DNA of 64,000 nucleotides, from NCBI RefSeq assembly GCF_014638095.1, contig NZ_BMFH01000001.1, positions 186,001-250,000 on the forward strand, read 5' to 3'. The notes under the pieces were generated by a model that did not search any database, had not been told where the DNA came from, and saw only the letters and a program-made list of their open reading frames with translations. Below, piece by piece: positions 35,637 through 45,200 of this stretch. A program made the translations under genes and the position numbers. Numbering within the stretch: the first letter of the stretch is position 1; the number at the start of each line of letters is the position of its first letter. This stretch comes from Muriicola marianensis. GTDB lineage: Bacteria; Bacteroidota; Bacteroidia; Flavobacteriales; Flavobacteriaceae.

Positions 35637-36245
35637 ATGGCACTGAATTTTGAAAAGAACCAAGATAACCTGGTACCGGCTATCATACAGGACACACGGA
35701 CTAAAAACGTCCTTATGCTGGGGTTCATGAACCACGAAGCGCTTGAGCAGACCATGAAGACCGGAAAGGTTACCTTTTTCAGTCGCACCAAAAACAGGCT
35801 CTGGACCAAGGGAGAGGAGAGCGGCAATTTCCTCCTGGTAGAAGATATACAAGAGGATTGCGACAAGGACACACTCCTGATCAGGGTAACGCCCCAGGGC
35901 CCGACCTGCCATCTGGGCACCGACACCTGCTGGGGAGAAGACAACAAAACCACCTATGGTTTTCTGTCCCACCTGGAAGGTATTATCGCATCCAGACAAG
36001 AAAATGCCTCAGGAGACCAGAGTTATGTCGCTTCCCTCTTTGAAAAGGGAATCAACAAGATCGCACAAAAAGTGGGAGAAGAAGCCATAGAGGTGGTAAT
36101 CGAAGCCAAAGATGCGCATGACGATCGGTTTTTAAACGAGAGTGCAGACCTGTTGTTTCATTTCCTGATCCTTCAGAGGGCCCGGGGATTTTCCCTGGAC
36201 AGGGTAGTGGATGTCCTCGAAGAGAGGCACAAGGCAGTGACCTAA
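35637..36245 (+). CDS. hisIE: Bifunctional phosphoribosyl-AMP cyclohydrolase / phosphoribosyl-ATP pyrophosphatase
   Basis: Steps two and three of the pathway in one chain, 202 residues. HisI domain (about 1-110) with FMNHEALEQT, SRTKNRLWTKGEESGN and the zinc-binding QEDCDKDTLLIRV, GPTCHLGTDTCW cysteines. HisE domain (about 115-202) with the acidic KVGEEAIEVVIEAK and ESADLLFHFLIL MazG-like helices. Last gene of the operon; it converges on the DUF1853-like gene with 4 nt between stops. Confidence 0.97.
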   Translation: MALNFEKNQDNLVPAIIQDTRTKNVLMLGFMNHEALEQTMKTGKVTFFSRTKNRLWTKGEESGNFLLVEDIQEDCDKDTLLIRVTPQGPTCHLGTDTCWGEDNKTTYGFLSHLEGIIASRQENASGDQSYVASLFEKGINKIAQKVGEEAIEVVIEAKDAHDDRFLNESADLLFHFLILQRARGFSLDRVVDVLEERHKAVT

Positions 36246-36249
36246 GGGC

Positions 36250-37065
36250 CTACCACCAGACGACAAAGAATTTTTCAAACTCACCATTGGCCTTTTTCAT
36301 CCAAACCAGGGTTGAATGTTGTTTTATCATTCGCAAGTTAAGTTCGAGTAAAGTATCATAATAAGGCATCCAACTATCAGTATCATAGCTGTTTAACACC
36401 CATTCTTCCTTAGCGGGAAAGTAGTACTCGTGATCGCGGAATGCAGGAGACTCAAAATCTTCCATCCGCATCCATGAGCCCACTACACAGCGGGTATTGA
36501 GGGGCCTTATCCCGACCCTCTCTGCACTATAAGGGATAAAGAGTTGCGCCTTAAAACATACTTTTTGATCCAGATTTGCCGGATGTAACCCCATGGCCTC
36601 AAGGACCTTTGTTCCTTCCTCAGAATACGGAAGGGAAAACTGGCCCTCCTTTAATTTGTCAAGTTTGGTAAAGAACATATCCTTTCTGTTGGGGCCCACT
36701 AACTGGTAGATGGGTTCGCTAATGTCCGTATCGACCAGGTAGAATTTATAGGTCAGTTCCACATGAACTGCACGGTCCTCGTGTATATGCCTGAGCAGAA
36801 AATCGATCTCGCCTAATGTTATCTTGTCCCTTCTCACCAGAATATTCTGTCCGATCAGTCCATATGTTTCCTGCCCCTTGAGGAGGGACAGGAAAATGCG
36901 CTCCATTTTGTGCCCCAGCCTCATGCCCGAACTGAAGGTTTCAGGTCTGACTGCAGACAAATCGATCTCGGGGAGCTGAAACTGTTCCATGCCGAATTGA
37001 GAGCGGGTCCAAAGGGGAGGGGTTTGCAGAAAAGCTTTTGCCAGGTCAGTAAATCGATCCTTCAT
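36250..37065 (-). CDS. DUF1853-family protein, nuclease-like core
   Basis: 271 residues. The region LGEIDFLLRHIHEDRAVHVELTYKF (about 91-115) has the Glu-Asp...Glu-x-Lys-like spacing of PD-(D/E)XK folds, with Tyr-Lys in the last position. The family assignment to DUF1853 is from memory of its length and the WVG-like/IQLKV features and is moderately secure. No signal peptide. Convergent with hisIE; divergent from the VWA gene with 76 nt between starts. Function unknown. Confidence 0.7.
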   Translation of the reverse strand: MKDRFTDLAKAFLQTPPLWTRSQFGMEQFQLPEIDLSAVRPETFSSGMRLGHKMERIFLSLLKGQETYGLIGQNILVRRDKITLGEIDFLLRHIHEDRAVHVELTYKFYLVDTDISEPIYQLVGPNRKDMFFTKLDKLKEGQFSLPYSEEGTKVLEAMGLHPANLDQKVCFKAQLFIPYSAERVGIRPLNTRCVVGSWMRMEDFESPAFRDHEYYFPAKEEWVLNSYDTDSWMPYYDTLLELNLRMIKQHSTLVWMKKANGEFEKFFVVWW

Positions 37066-37141
37066 AAAATCAAAAATACATCAACCGTTAAGGTTTATTT
37101 AAAAGGCCGATACGTAGCGTGAAATATAGTATTTTTATGCT

Positions 37142-38287
37142 ATGGCTATGAAAATCAGATCCGGCTTTCGTTTTACCAATTACGAGGCGCCTGAACAAAC
37201 TCCCTTCGAAAAACTCTTTGAGATCTTCCAGGAACTCATCACCCATACTTCCGGGGATGTGGAGGAGGCGTTGGATTGGTTGAGGGAACTCGACAAGGAA
37301 TACGACCTCACAGATGAGGACTATACCATAGATGATTTTAAAGAAGACCTGAAGGCGAAGGGCTATCTGCGAGAGGAGATCGATCCCAGCCAGGGAGGAG
37401 ACGGAGAAGGCAACCCGGGGGAAGGTCTGTTGTCAATCACTGCAAAAATGGAACGCATCATCCGGCAGAGGGCACTTGACCAGATCTTTGGGAAGATCAA
37501 ACGCAGCGGTTCCGGGAATCACCGAACCGGGAAGTCGGGCGCAGGGGACGAACACACGGGCGATTTCAGGGAATATCGTTTCGGAGATTCCCTCGACAGG
37601 ATCTCCATGACAGAAAGCCTGAAAAATGCCCAGGTGAATCATGGGCTGGACGGTTTTTCCCTTACTGAGGACGATCTGGTGGTGGAAGACACCCACCATA
37701 AAGCCCAGATGAGTACGGTCCTGATGATCGACATCAGCCACAGCATGATCCTCTACGGCGAAGACCGTATCACCCCGGCTAAAAAGGTGGCTATGGCCCT
37801 GGCAGAATTGATCACTACCCGCTATCCAAAGGACACCCTGGATATCCTTGTCTTCGGCAATGACGCCTGGCCGATACCGATAAAAGATTTGCCCTACCTC
37901 AAAGTAGGGCCTTACCACACCAATACCGTGGCGGGATTGCAGCTGGCCATGGACATGCTCAGGAGGAAGAAGAACACGAACAAACAGATCTTTATGATTA
38001 CCGACGGGAAGCCAAGTTGTCTGAGACTGCCCGATGGCACCTATTACAAGAACAGTGTGGGTCTGGATGATTTCATTGTGGAGAAATGTTACAATATGGC
38101 CAGGCAGGCACGTAAACTCCATATTCCCATCACCACCTTTATGATCGCCCAGGATCCATACCTTATGCAATTCGTAAGGCATTTTACAGAGGCGAACAAA
38201 GGGAAAGCCCTGTTTACAGGATTAAAAGGCCTGGGAGAGATGATCTTTGAGGACTATGAAAAAAACCGAAAGAAAAGATTGAAATAG
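37142..38287 (+). CDS. VWA-domain protein of a chelatase-type pair
   Basis: 381 residues, soluble. The N-terminal 190 residues are helical and charged, with a glycine-rich linker (about 84-95). The VWA domain follows, with a perfect MIDAS motif Asp197-x-Ser199-x-Ser201 (DISHSM) and FMITDGKPS near 285. The gene after it, 25 nt downstream, encodes a chelatase-like AAA ATPase, the usual partner of such VWA proteins (MoxR or magnesium-chelatase I/D type). The pair probably remodels or inserts a metal into an unknown protein. The ATG at 37148 is an alternative start. Confidence 0.85.
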   Translation: MAMKIRSGFRFTNYEAPEQTPFEKLFEIFQELITHTSGDVEEALDWLRELDKEYDLTDEDYTIDDFKEDLKAKGYLREEIDPSQGGDGEGNPGEGLLSITAKMERIIRQRALDQIFGKIKRSGSGNHRTGKSGAGDEHTGDFREYRFGDSLDRISMTESLKNAQVNHGLDGFSLTEDDLVVEDTHHKAQMSTVLMIDISHSMILYGEDRITPAKKVAMALAELITTRYPKDTLDILVFGNDAWPIPIKDLPYLKVGPYHTNTVAGLQLAMDMLRRKKNTNKQIFMITDGKPSCLRLPDGTYYKNSVGLDDFIVEKCYNMARQARKLHIPITTFMIAQDPYLMQFVRHFTEANKGKALFTGLKGLGEMIFEDYEKNRKKRLK

Positions 38288-38312
38288 AACTATTTGAAAA
38301 AGAAATAAATAC

Positions 38313-39782
38313 ATGAAGCTGGAATACGACAAGATCAGGACCCTGGGCGATCTAAAAAAAGCGGGGTACCAAAGCCGGAGTATCAAAGACGAGTTGAGAA
38401 ACAACCTCAAACAGCGCATCAGGGAAGGTAAGGATACCTTTAGCGGGGTCTGGGGATATGAAGATTCCGTCATCCCCGAACTAGAGAGGGCCATCCTTTC
38501 CAGGCATAATATAAACTTGCTCGGTCTCAGGGGACAGGCCAAGACCCGTTTAGCGCGACTTATGGTCAATCTCCTGGATGAATATATCCCCGTGGTCGAA
38601 GGATCAGAGATCAATGACGATCCTTTGTTACCCATCTCCCGATACAGCAAAAAACTTATTGAGGAGAAAGGGGATGACACGCCTGTTACCTGGTTGCACA
38701 GGGAAGAGCGTTTCTATGAGAAGCTGGCAACTCCGGATGTTACTGTAGCAGATCTGATAGGGGATGTGGACCCAATAAAGGCTGCGAACTTGAAACTTTC
38801 TTACGCCGATGACCGGGTAATTCACTTCGGAATGATCCCAAGGGCCAATCGGTGCATTTTCGTGATCAACGAATTACCGGACCTCCAGGCCAGGATACAG
38901 GTATCTCTCTTCAACATTCTCCAGGAGGGAGACATACAGATCAGGGGGTTTAAACTGAGACTTCCCCTCGACATACAGTTCGTCTTTACGGCAAACCCCG
39001 AGGATTATACCAATCGCGGTAGCATCGTCACCCCTTTAAAGGACCGGATAGGCTCTCAGATCCTTACCCATTATCCAAAGGAGATCGAGACCGCCAGAAA
39101 AATTACTGCTCAGGAAGCCAAGCTGGACGGGGAGCAGGAGAATATGGTATATGTACCGGAACTGGCAAAAGTCCTGCTGGAACAGATCAGTTTTGAGGCA
39201 CGCAAAAGTGAGTATGTAGATGCTAAAAGCGGCGTCAGTGCACGTACCAGCATTACGGCCTATGAAAACCTGCTGAGTACCGCAGAACGGAGGGCCCTGG
39301 CTCAGGGTGCATCGGCAACTTCAGTCCGACTCTCAGATTTTATGGGGATCATTCCCTCCATTACCGGGAAGATCGAGCTGGTCTATGAAGGGGAACAGGA
39401 AGGGGCAGATGCGGTCGCCCTCATGCTGATTGAAGATGCGATAAAAACCCTATTCCCTGATTATTTCCCTGCCATTTTAAAACTGGAACAAAAAAATGCA
39501 GAAGGTCCCTACGACGATCTTATCCTCTGGTTCTTTGAGAGGGAAGGACTTGAGTTGCCCGATGGGCAGACAGATGAGGAATACAGGGAACTTCTGAACA
39601 GTATTCCCCCTTTGCAGGCACTGATCCGCAAACACCAGCCGAAAGTGAAGGAAAAGGATGCCTATTTTCTGAAGGAATTCCTTCTCTGGGGTCTTGTGGC
39701 CCATAAAAAACTCAGCAAGCAGCGATATAGCAAAGGGTTCCAGCTCAAGGACCTCTACGGAGGATACATCAGCAAACTGTAA
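38313..39782 (+). CDS. AAA ATPase, magnesium-chelatase subunit I-like
   Basis: 489 residues. Walker A is GLRGQAKTRL (71-80). The Walker B position reads CIFVINELPDL, with Asn186 in place of the usual Asp but Glu187 retained. The sensor-1 segment FVFTANPEDYTNRG and the arginine-rich PLKDRIGSQI follow; the lid domain is about 260-370. Such ATPases pair with VWA proteins, here the upstream gene (25-nt gap). No porphyrin or chlorophyll genes are nearby, so a role in heme or chlorophyll synthesis is unlikely; a chaperone-like role on a metalloprotein fits better. Confidence 0.85.
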   Translation: MKLEYDKIRTLGDLKKAGYQSRSIKDELRNNLKQRIREGKDTFSGVWGYEDSVIPELERAILSRHNINLLGLRGQAKTRLARLMVNLLDEYIPVVEGSEINDDPLLPISRYSKKLIEEKGDDTPVTWLHREERFYEKLATPDVTVADLIGDVDPIKAANLKLSYADDRVIHFGMIPRANRCIFVINELPDLQARIQVSLFNILQEGDIQIRGFKLRLPLDIQFVFTANPEDYTNRGSIVTPLKDRIGSQILTHYPKEIETARKITAQEAKLDGEQENMVYVPELAKVLLEQISFEARKSEYVDAKSGVSARTSITAYENLLSTAERRALAQGASATSVRLSDFMGIIPSITGKIELVYEGEQEGADAVALMLIEDAIKTLFPDYFPAILKLEQKNAEGPYDDLILWFFEREGLELPDGQTDEEYRELLNSIPPLQALIRKHQPKVKEKDAYFLKEFLLWGLVAHKKLSKQRYSKGFQLKDLYGGYISKL

Positions 39783-39808
39783 AAAAAACCCCCCGTCTTT
39801 GCGGGGGG
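39781..39808 (-). terminator. Rho-independent terminator between convergent genes
   Basis: Stem CCCCCCG/CGGGGGG (39789-39795 and 39802-39808) with a 6-nt loop. On the minus strand it is followed by eight T, so it best serves the minus-strand membrane protein gene; it also lies directly after the ATPase stop codon and may block readthrough from that side. Confidence 0.8.
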
Positions 39809-39859
39809 CCTTTGTGCTGCCATAGCACATCGCGCTCATGTCTGGTGACGATGAGGGAT

Positions 39860-40324
39860 TTATTCGTGTATCCTGTCCAGGGTGTAAGATCCTATTCGTA
39901 TCCTCCGGTGTTTAAAAGCTGTGAGAGTCAGGATGATCAAAAAAGATTGTAAAGCCAAAATAAACGCGCCTACCGGCAGGAATGTCTTCGGGAATACCTG
40001 CTCGGAATAATCAAAGTAAGTCAGGAGGATATACAGGGTTTCAGCCAGTTTAAAGATGTAAACCGGAAGAATAGCATACATCGCAAACTCTAGATTTCTC
40101 AACAGGTTCAACTGTGTACTCTCATCACTCCCGACGCGTTTCAATACACGGATAAATATAAAGTGCACCATGATCAGGAGCGCAAAAATGTAGTTGTCTA
40201 TTTTTTGGAAATAGAATTTGTTGGTATACAAACCGTAGAATCCGCAAATCACTATCAGGGGAAGAACCGTCACGGAAAGGTAGAAGAACTTTTTCCAGGG
40301 CAGTAGTTTCAAGATACGCTTCAT
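39860..40324 (-). CDS. Four-helix membrane protein, unknown
   Basis: 154 residues with four predicted membrane helices (about 14-32, 43-60, 78-98 and 113-135) and basic ends (MKRILKLLPWKKF, KHRRIRIG). No catalytic motif recognised. The ATG at 40324 fits a positive-inside start. Transcribed toward the terminator at 39781. The DUF418 gene lies 148 nt upstream on the same strand and may or may not share a transcript. Confidence 0.65.
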   Translation of the reverse strand: MKRILKLLPWKKFFYLSVTVLPLIVICGFYGLYTNKFYFQKIDNYIFALLIMVHFIFIRVLKRVGSDESTQLNLLRNLEFAMYAILPVYIFKLAETLYILLTYFDYSEQVFPKTFLPVGAFILALQSFLIILTLTAFKHRRIRIGSYTLDRIHE

Positions 40325-40472
40325 TATTCAGACGGCTTCATTGAATTTTTCATATCCAGAACGAGCACCTGAAAACGTTTATTTGAAAAAAATCGTTGAA
40401 CTGCAAGGAATGTTGAGTATACCTTAAAATGTGTGGTGAAGAGCCAAATTTGAAAGCCTTAAGTTTAGATGT

Positions 40473-41687
40473 TCATGCCCTTGGTTTGCGAAATGGATAC
40501 GACTTAAAAGAAGTGCAGGTTCTCCATATCCATTCCAGCGGACCGTAGTGAAATCTTTTCATCCACCAAATACTGATAACTATTTGTAAGACAATAAGCA
40601 GCAAAGCCGCACCAAAGGTATAGGTATTACTCAGGGTTCCGATATAACCTAGACCCCATCCATAAAAGAAAAAAGTTCCCAAGATACTCTGAAGGACATA
40701 GTTTGATAAGGCGGTTCTCCCATAAGCCTTAAAAACATCCAGATATTTCCGCCATCTTTCCGCTCTGTATACGATCACAAAAAGACAGAGCAGGGTCATC
40801 GTGATAGCGATGTTGACCAGGTCGTAACCCGTAAGCCCGATCATGGCATACCAATTGTCGAAGGTAGGCTCCGGACCGATCTTCGCGAAAGAAGCCACGG
40901 TGATGAAAACGGCTACGCAAAAGAGGATAAGGGAGGCCCAAAGCAGGTCCCTTGTTAGCTTTTTCTTGGCCATAAAATTTTTGAAAAACTCAATTCTACC
41001 CGTGTAGAACCCGAGAAGAAAAAAACCAAAGGTGAGGTAAGCCCTAGAAAATATGCCAAATTGAAAATCCAGTTTCATGATATGGCCGTTCCAGGCATTG
41101 CTCCGAAACACTTGCCAGATTGAACCTTCGCTGAGGATACCGTAATATTGGATCATCAGTGGGTTTTCAGCAGTAAGTTCCCCCAAGGCAAATAGACTCT
41201 GACCCTGTGTGAAAATGAATGTGACAAAGCGGCCTGTTCCCAAAAAGATCAGGGCAATAGTCCCGAGGATCCACGGGGATCTGAGTTTGTAAAAAAATAG
41301 CAGGAATACCCCCAGCATGGCATAGATGGTCAGGATATCTCCACGGTAAAAAAGGCTGTGGAGGTAGCCTATGATCATCAGAAGTACCATACGCCACAGG
41401 AAGCGGTATCTGTAATCGACGCCTTTAAAATAGGCATTGTTCATCTGTATATAAAAACTCAGTCCGAAAAGGAAGGAGAAGAGCGCAAAGAATTTTCCTC
41501 TCAGCAAGATCAGAACGATCCCGTCAATCACATAGTCAAACACTCCCTGATGTGCCGCCTCAACCGCAGATTCAGGTACGGGAGCTGCCACGTAATTCTC
41601 TACCATATGCACAATGACGATACCGGCCAAGGCAAATCCGCGCAGGGCGTCAATGATATCGATCCGTGATTTTTTAGCAGAGGTCAT
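40473..41687 (-). CDS. DUF418-family membrane protein (YeiB-like)
   Basis: 404 residues with about ten membrane segments. The N-terminal RIDIIDALRGFALAGIVIVHM motif and FSFLFGLSFYIQ are typical of the DUF418/YeiB/acyltransferase-3-related group; the C-terminal DUF418 block contains YGRTALSNYVLQSILGTFFFYGWGLGY and the RFHYGPLEWIWR ending. The group is thought to transfer or transport small groups across the membrane, but no substrate is established. Stands alone. Confidence 0.88.
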   Translation of the reverse strand: MTSAKKSRIDIIDALRGFALAGIVIVHMVENYVAAPVPESAVEAAHQGVFDYVIDGIVLILLRGKFFALFSFLFGLSFYIQMNNAYFKGVDYRYRFLWRMVLLMIIGYLHSLFYRGDILTIYAMLGVFLLFFYKLRSPWILGTIALIFLGTGRFVTFIFTQGQSLFALGELTAENPLMIQYYGILSEGSIWQVFRSNAWNGHIMKLDFQFGIFSRAYLTFGFFLLGFYTGRIEFFKNFMAKKKLTRDLLWASLILFCVAVFITVASFAKIGPEPTFDNWYAMIGLTGYDLVNIAITMTLLCLFVIVYRAERWRKYLDVFKAYGRTALSNYVLQSILGTFFFYGWGLGYIGTLSNTYTFGAALLLIVLQIVISIWWMKRFHYGPLEWIWRTCTSFKSYPFRKPRA

Positions 41688-41784
41688 GAAGATGCGGTTA
41701 TAAAGAACAAACAGGGTATGAGCGAATTCATTGCGAATTCACCTGAGGAATCAATCGGTGCCTGTCGGGTAGATTTCCCGGAGA

Positions 41785-42225
41785 TCAGGTGATCCAGGTC
41801 TTACGCTCACTGAGACGAGCGAAGAAAACGAGCAATATCGCTATGATGATCACCATGACGGGGATGATCACGGCCTCTGTTTGTCCATAAACTTCACTGG
41901 CATTGGTCATAAAGAAGCTGTAGCCCATTTGTACAATGACTCCAATAAGGGACAGACCTAAAGCCGACTTAGCCCATTTTTTTCTCAGGAGGAGTCCGAT
42001 GCACCCGGCCGCTCCGAACCAGACGGCAACGGCGAATGCTGCTGTGACCCATGCCGGGGTGTTTTCCATGAGTTCTACCTGAGCAGGGGTCATTTCAGCT
42101 TTGATCGCCTCCTTCATAAAGGCAGTTCCCAAATAATTCATGACTCCCATCAGGTTCCACAATAAGGCGAGAACACTGACCACCCAGAACCAGACCGGGG
42201 GTTTTGTTGCTGATTGTTTGTTCAT
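41785..42225 (-). CDS. Small membrane protein, unknown
   Basis: 146 residues from the ATG at 42225; a TTG 30 nt upstream would add ten polar residues. Four membrane helices: about 11-30, 58-78, 83-103 and 113-133. The sequence KPPVWFWVVSVLALLWNLMGVM at the start is familiar from flavobacterial and sphingomonad membrane proteins of unknown function. Upstream of the DUF418 gene on the same strand with a 97-nt gap. No further clue. Confidence 0.7.
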   Translation of the reverse strand: MNKQSATKPPVWFWVVSVLALLWNLMGVMNYLGTAFMKEAIKAEMTPAQVELMENTPAWVTAAFAVAVWFGAAGCIGLLLRKKWAKSALGLSLIGVIVQMGYSFFMTNASEVYGQTEAVIIPVMVIIIAILLVFFARLSERKTWIT

Positions 42226-42354
42226 CTCAGTTTGTTTTGGTAGTTGATAATCCAAAATACAAATTTTTTGTTTTGTTCGGGTCCTATCGTGAAAATGGGA
42301 TCATCGAATCTCATATCGTCATTATTGTAATATCTTTAATAGGAAGAATCGGAT

Positions 42355-43137
42355 ATGAGAGGGAAATTTACCTATGTGGTTTGGATTCAATACCTTGGAT
42401 TCAGGTTTAGCGGCTGGCAGAGGCAACCCGGTCAGAAAACCATCGAAGGGATGATCCGCAAGACCCTGAAATTTGTGCGGCCAGGTAAATCCTTTAAAAT
42501 TCTGGGTGCCAGCAGGACAGATGCCAAGGTCTCTGCCTTCAGGATGGCGTTCCAATTGATTTCAGAGGATGATCTTAATGACCAATTGCCTGAATTTATT
42601 GAGAAGATGAACGAAAATCTACCTCCGGACATACGCCTCCTCAGGATGCACCAGGCAAGGGAAGGCCTCAATATCATCAAAGATGCCAGGAAAAAGGAAT
42701 ACGTTTATTTTTTCTCCTGTGGTGCCGGGAATCATCCCTTTTCTGCTCCCTTTATTGTCAACTTCCAAGGGGAACTGGACATCGACCTGATGCGAGATAC
42801 GGCCCTGTTGTTCGAAGGGGATCATTCCTTTCATAATTTTACTGCCCGACTCAAAGAAGGAAAGCAGGTACGGAGAAATGTCAGTCATTGCCGGATTACA
42901 GAGAACAAAGAGCTGACCGCCAATTTTTTTCCCGACAAACATTACGTTCTCAGGGTTCGTGGAGACGGTTTTATGCGGTACCAGATCAGGATGATGATGG
43001 GTGCCCTGGTACTTGTGGGAAGCGGAAAGATGGAACCGGCAATTTTACAAAAGGCCTTGCAAGAAGGGGAGAAGGTATCTATTCCCTATATAGCTCCATC
43101 GTCTGGCCTGTTTTTAAAGAACATGGAACTGCTGTAG
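42355..43137 (+). CDS. TruA-like tRNA pseudouridine synthase, divergent
   Basis: 260 residues with the two-domain TruA fold. The catalytic aspartate Asp56 is present, but the usual GRTDAGVHA motif reads GASRTDAKVSA. The N-terminal YLGFRFSGWQRQPGQKTIEG and the C-terminal GDGFMRYQIRMMMGALVLVG are well conserved. The altered motif suggests a second TruA paralogue with a changed target rather than the housekeeping enzyme that modifies positions 38-40. It begins 44 nt before corA in the same direction but ends with its own short spacer. Confidence 0.85.
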   Translation: MRGKFTYVVWIQYLGFRFSGWQRQPGQKTIEGMIRKTLKFVRPGKSFKILGASRTDAKVSAFRMAFQLISEDDLNDQLPEFIEKMNENLPPDIRLLRMHQAREGLNIIKDARKKEYVYFFSCGAGNHPFSAPFIVNFQGELDIDLMRDTALLFEGDHSFHNFTARLKEGKQVRRNVSHCRITENKELTANFFPDKHYVLRVRGDGFMRYQIRMMMGALVLVGSGKMEPAILQKALQEGEKVSIPYIAPSSGLFLKNMELL

Positions 43138-43176
43138 CCCGTTTTGTTTTATATCTTTAAAGGAAAGTAGTAGAAC

Positions 43177-44265
43177 ATGGCTAAAATGCATTTTCCGCTC
43201 AACAAGATCCACAAGAAGAGATTCCGGACCCATAAAAAAGTGGGAAAGGCTCCGGGGACGATCACCTACCTTGGGTATCGGGAAGATTCTGTAAGCTCTC
43301 TCGACGTCATTGCCTACGATGAAGAGCAGGTAGAACAATACAGTCCTGTAAATGTAGAATCCCTCCTTGATAACCGGGGCGAGAAGGTTAAATGGATCAA
43401 CCTGGTGGGGCTTAGCGATGAAGGTTTTGTAGAAAAACTCGGACATACCTTCCAGATGAACACACTTGTTCTGGAAGATGCGGTCAACACCCAGCAACGT
43501 CCCAAGATCGACGAGTATGAGTCTTATATTTTCGGGGTGTTTAAAATGATCTATTTGGATGCCCAGCAGAACATCGTGATAGAACACGTGGCTCTTACCC
43601 TGTTTGAAAATGACGTGCTGGTTTTCCAGGAATTAAAGGAAGACGTCTTTGGATCGGTCCGGGACAGGATTTTGGGAAAATTAGGGCGTATCAGGACCCG
43701 TGGGGCAGATTACCTTTACTTCGCTCTGCTCGATGCTATAATCGATAACTACTTTGTGGTGCTGGAACACGTGCAGGAACAAATAGAAATCCTGGAAGAG
43801 GAGGTCTACAAAAAACCAAAACCCAGGACAGCTCAAAAGATACAGGAACTAAAGAAAGAAGTCCTGAGGATCCGTCGGTATATCTCCCCGGTAAAGGAAC
43901 TGGTCAGCAGGCTGATCGATTCGGAAAATCCGATCATTAAGAAAGACACCAAACTTTTCCTGAGGGATGTGCTGGATCACTGCCTGGAGATCAATGAGAC
44001 CCTCCAGATCTACAGGGAAATGGTGATGAGCCTGATGGAAATGTACATGAGTAATGTGAGCAACAAGATGAATGAGGTAATGAAGGTACTAACGGTCATG
44101 GCCTCCATTTTTATTCCCCTAACCTTTATCGTGGGTATATACGGGATGAACTTTGACAATATGCCCGAGTTGCACTGGGAAAATGGATATTATATGGTCT
44201 GGGGCCTTATGATAACGGTCCTCATCATCATGCTGATCTACTTCAGAAGGAGAAAATGGATTTGA
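43177..44265 (+). CDS. corA: CorA-family magnesium/cobalt transporter
   Basis: 362 residues. A large cytoplasmic domain with a long coiled-coil helix is followed by two C-terminal membrane helices. The pore motif GMN is at residues 323-325 in YGMNFDNMPEL, at the end of the first helix. A basic tail (RRRKWI) closes the protein. The family forms pentamers that carry Mg2+, Co2+ or Ni2+ inward. Own ATG 39 nt after the TruA-like gene. Confidence 0.95.
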   Translation: MAKMHFPLNKIHKKRFRTHKKVGKAPGTITYLGYREDSVSSLDVIAYDEEQVEQYSPVNVESLLDNRGEKVKWINLVGLSDEGFVEKLGHTFQMNTLVLEDAVNTQQRPKIDEYESYIFGVFKMIYLDAQQNIVIEHVALTLFENDVLVFQELKEDVFGSVRDRILGKLGRIRTRGADYLYFALLDAIIDNYFVVLEHVQEQIEILEEEVYKKPKPRTAQKIQELKKEVLRIRRYISPVKELVSRLIDSENPIIKKDTKLFLRDVLDHCLEINETLQIYREMVMSLMEMYMSNVSNKMNEVMKVLTVMASIFIPLTFIVGIYGMNFDNMPELHWENGYYMVWGLMITVLIIMLIYFRRRKWI

Positions 44266-44330
44266 GACAGATACTTCAAAGCCCCTGAGATCTTTTGAGA
44301 ATTTTTGTACTTTAAGAGCAAACTCTGCGT

Positions 44331-45200
44331 ATGCCGGTTTGGGTCCAGATTCTGCTTTTCCTGGGGGTTATCTACCTCCTGATCAGCGTGCTCATCTTTT
44401 TCCTGCAGGACTACCTCATGTTCAAGCCGGAGAAATTGCCGGCCGACTTCCAGTTTTACTACGAGAATCAGGAAACGGAAGAATACAATGTGGAGACCCG
44501 GGATGGAGCGGTGATCAACGGTTTACGCTTCAAAGCCAGGGAACCCAAAGGGGTTGTTTTTTACCTGAAGGGAAATTCGAAGAGCATCAAGGGATGGGGG
44601 AAATTTGCGGTCGACTTTACCCGTCATGGATATGACGTGCTGATGGTGGATTACCGCGGCTTTGGTAAAAGTACGGGCCGGAGGACACAAAAGGCCATTA
44701 AAAGGGATTTGCAGGTAGTCTACAACAAGATTAGGGAGAAAGTGGATGAGAAATACATCATTCTTTACGGCAGGTCACTGGGCTCGGGCTTTGCCGCCAA
44801 ACTGGCTTCCATGAACAATCCCCGGATGCTGATCCTGGACGCACCATATTACAGCCTCAGCCATGTGGCCAAGAAATACATTCCTTTTATGCCCCTGTCC
44901 CTGCTGATCAAGTTCCCCATGCCTACGTATAAGTGGCTCAGGTATGTGCAGTGTCCCATACATATCATCCATGGTACCGATGACCAATTGATCCCGTATA
45001 AATCAAGCCTGAAACTCTCAAAGATACAACCCAAGCAGACCACCCTTTATACGGTCATAGGAGGGGGACACAAGAACCTGAACACCTTTGAGTCCTATCA
45101 CAAGATGCTGCAGGACATCATTACGTCAAAGCCTGTGAAGGTAAACCTCGAGGGGTCGAGCATTTCAGTCCAACACAATAAATCAAAGCCCCATGCGTAG
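44331..45200 (+). CDS. Alpha/beta hydrolase, membrane-anchored
   Basis: 289 residues. N-terminal membrane helix (about 4-23), then a serine hydrolase domain of the BEM46/YfhR-like type: nucleophile Ser in LYGRSLGSGFA, acid Asp in IHGTDDQLIPY and His in GGGHKNL. The oxyanion region VFYLKGNSK differs from the common HGNA in having KGNS. Tandem paralogue of the next gene, overlapping it by 8 nt, so both are made together. Probably an esterase or thioesterase facing the periplasm; substrate unknown. Confidence 0.87.
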   Translation: MPVWVQILLFLGVIYLLISVLIFFLQDYLMFKPEKLPADFQFYYENQETEEYNVETRDGAVINGLRFKAREPKGVVFYLKGNSKSIKGWGKFAVDFTRHGYDVLMVDYRGFGKSTGRRTQKAIKRDLQVVYNKIREKVDEKYIILYGRSLGSGFAAKLASMNNPRMLILDAPYYSLSHVAKKYIPFMPLSLLIKFPMPTYKWLRYVQCPIHIIHGTDDQLIPYKSSLKLSKIQPKQTTLYTVIGGGHKNLNTFESYHKMLQDIITSKPVKVNLEGSSISVQHNKSKPHA

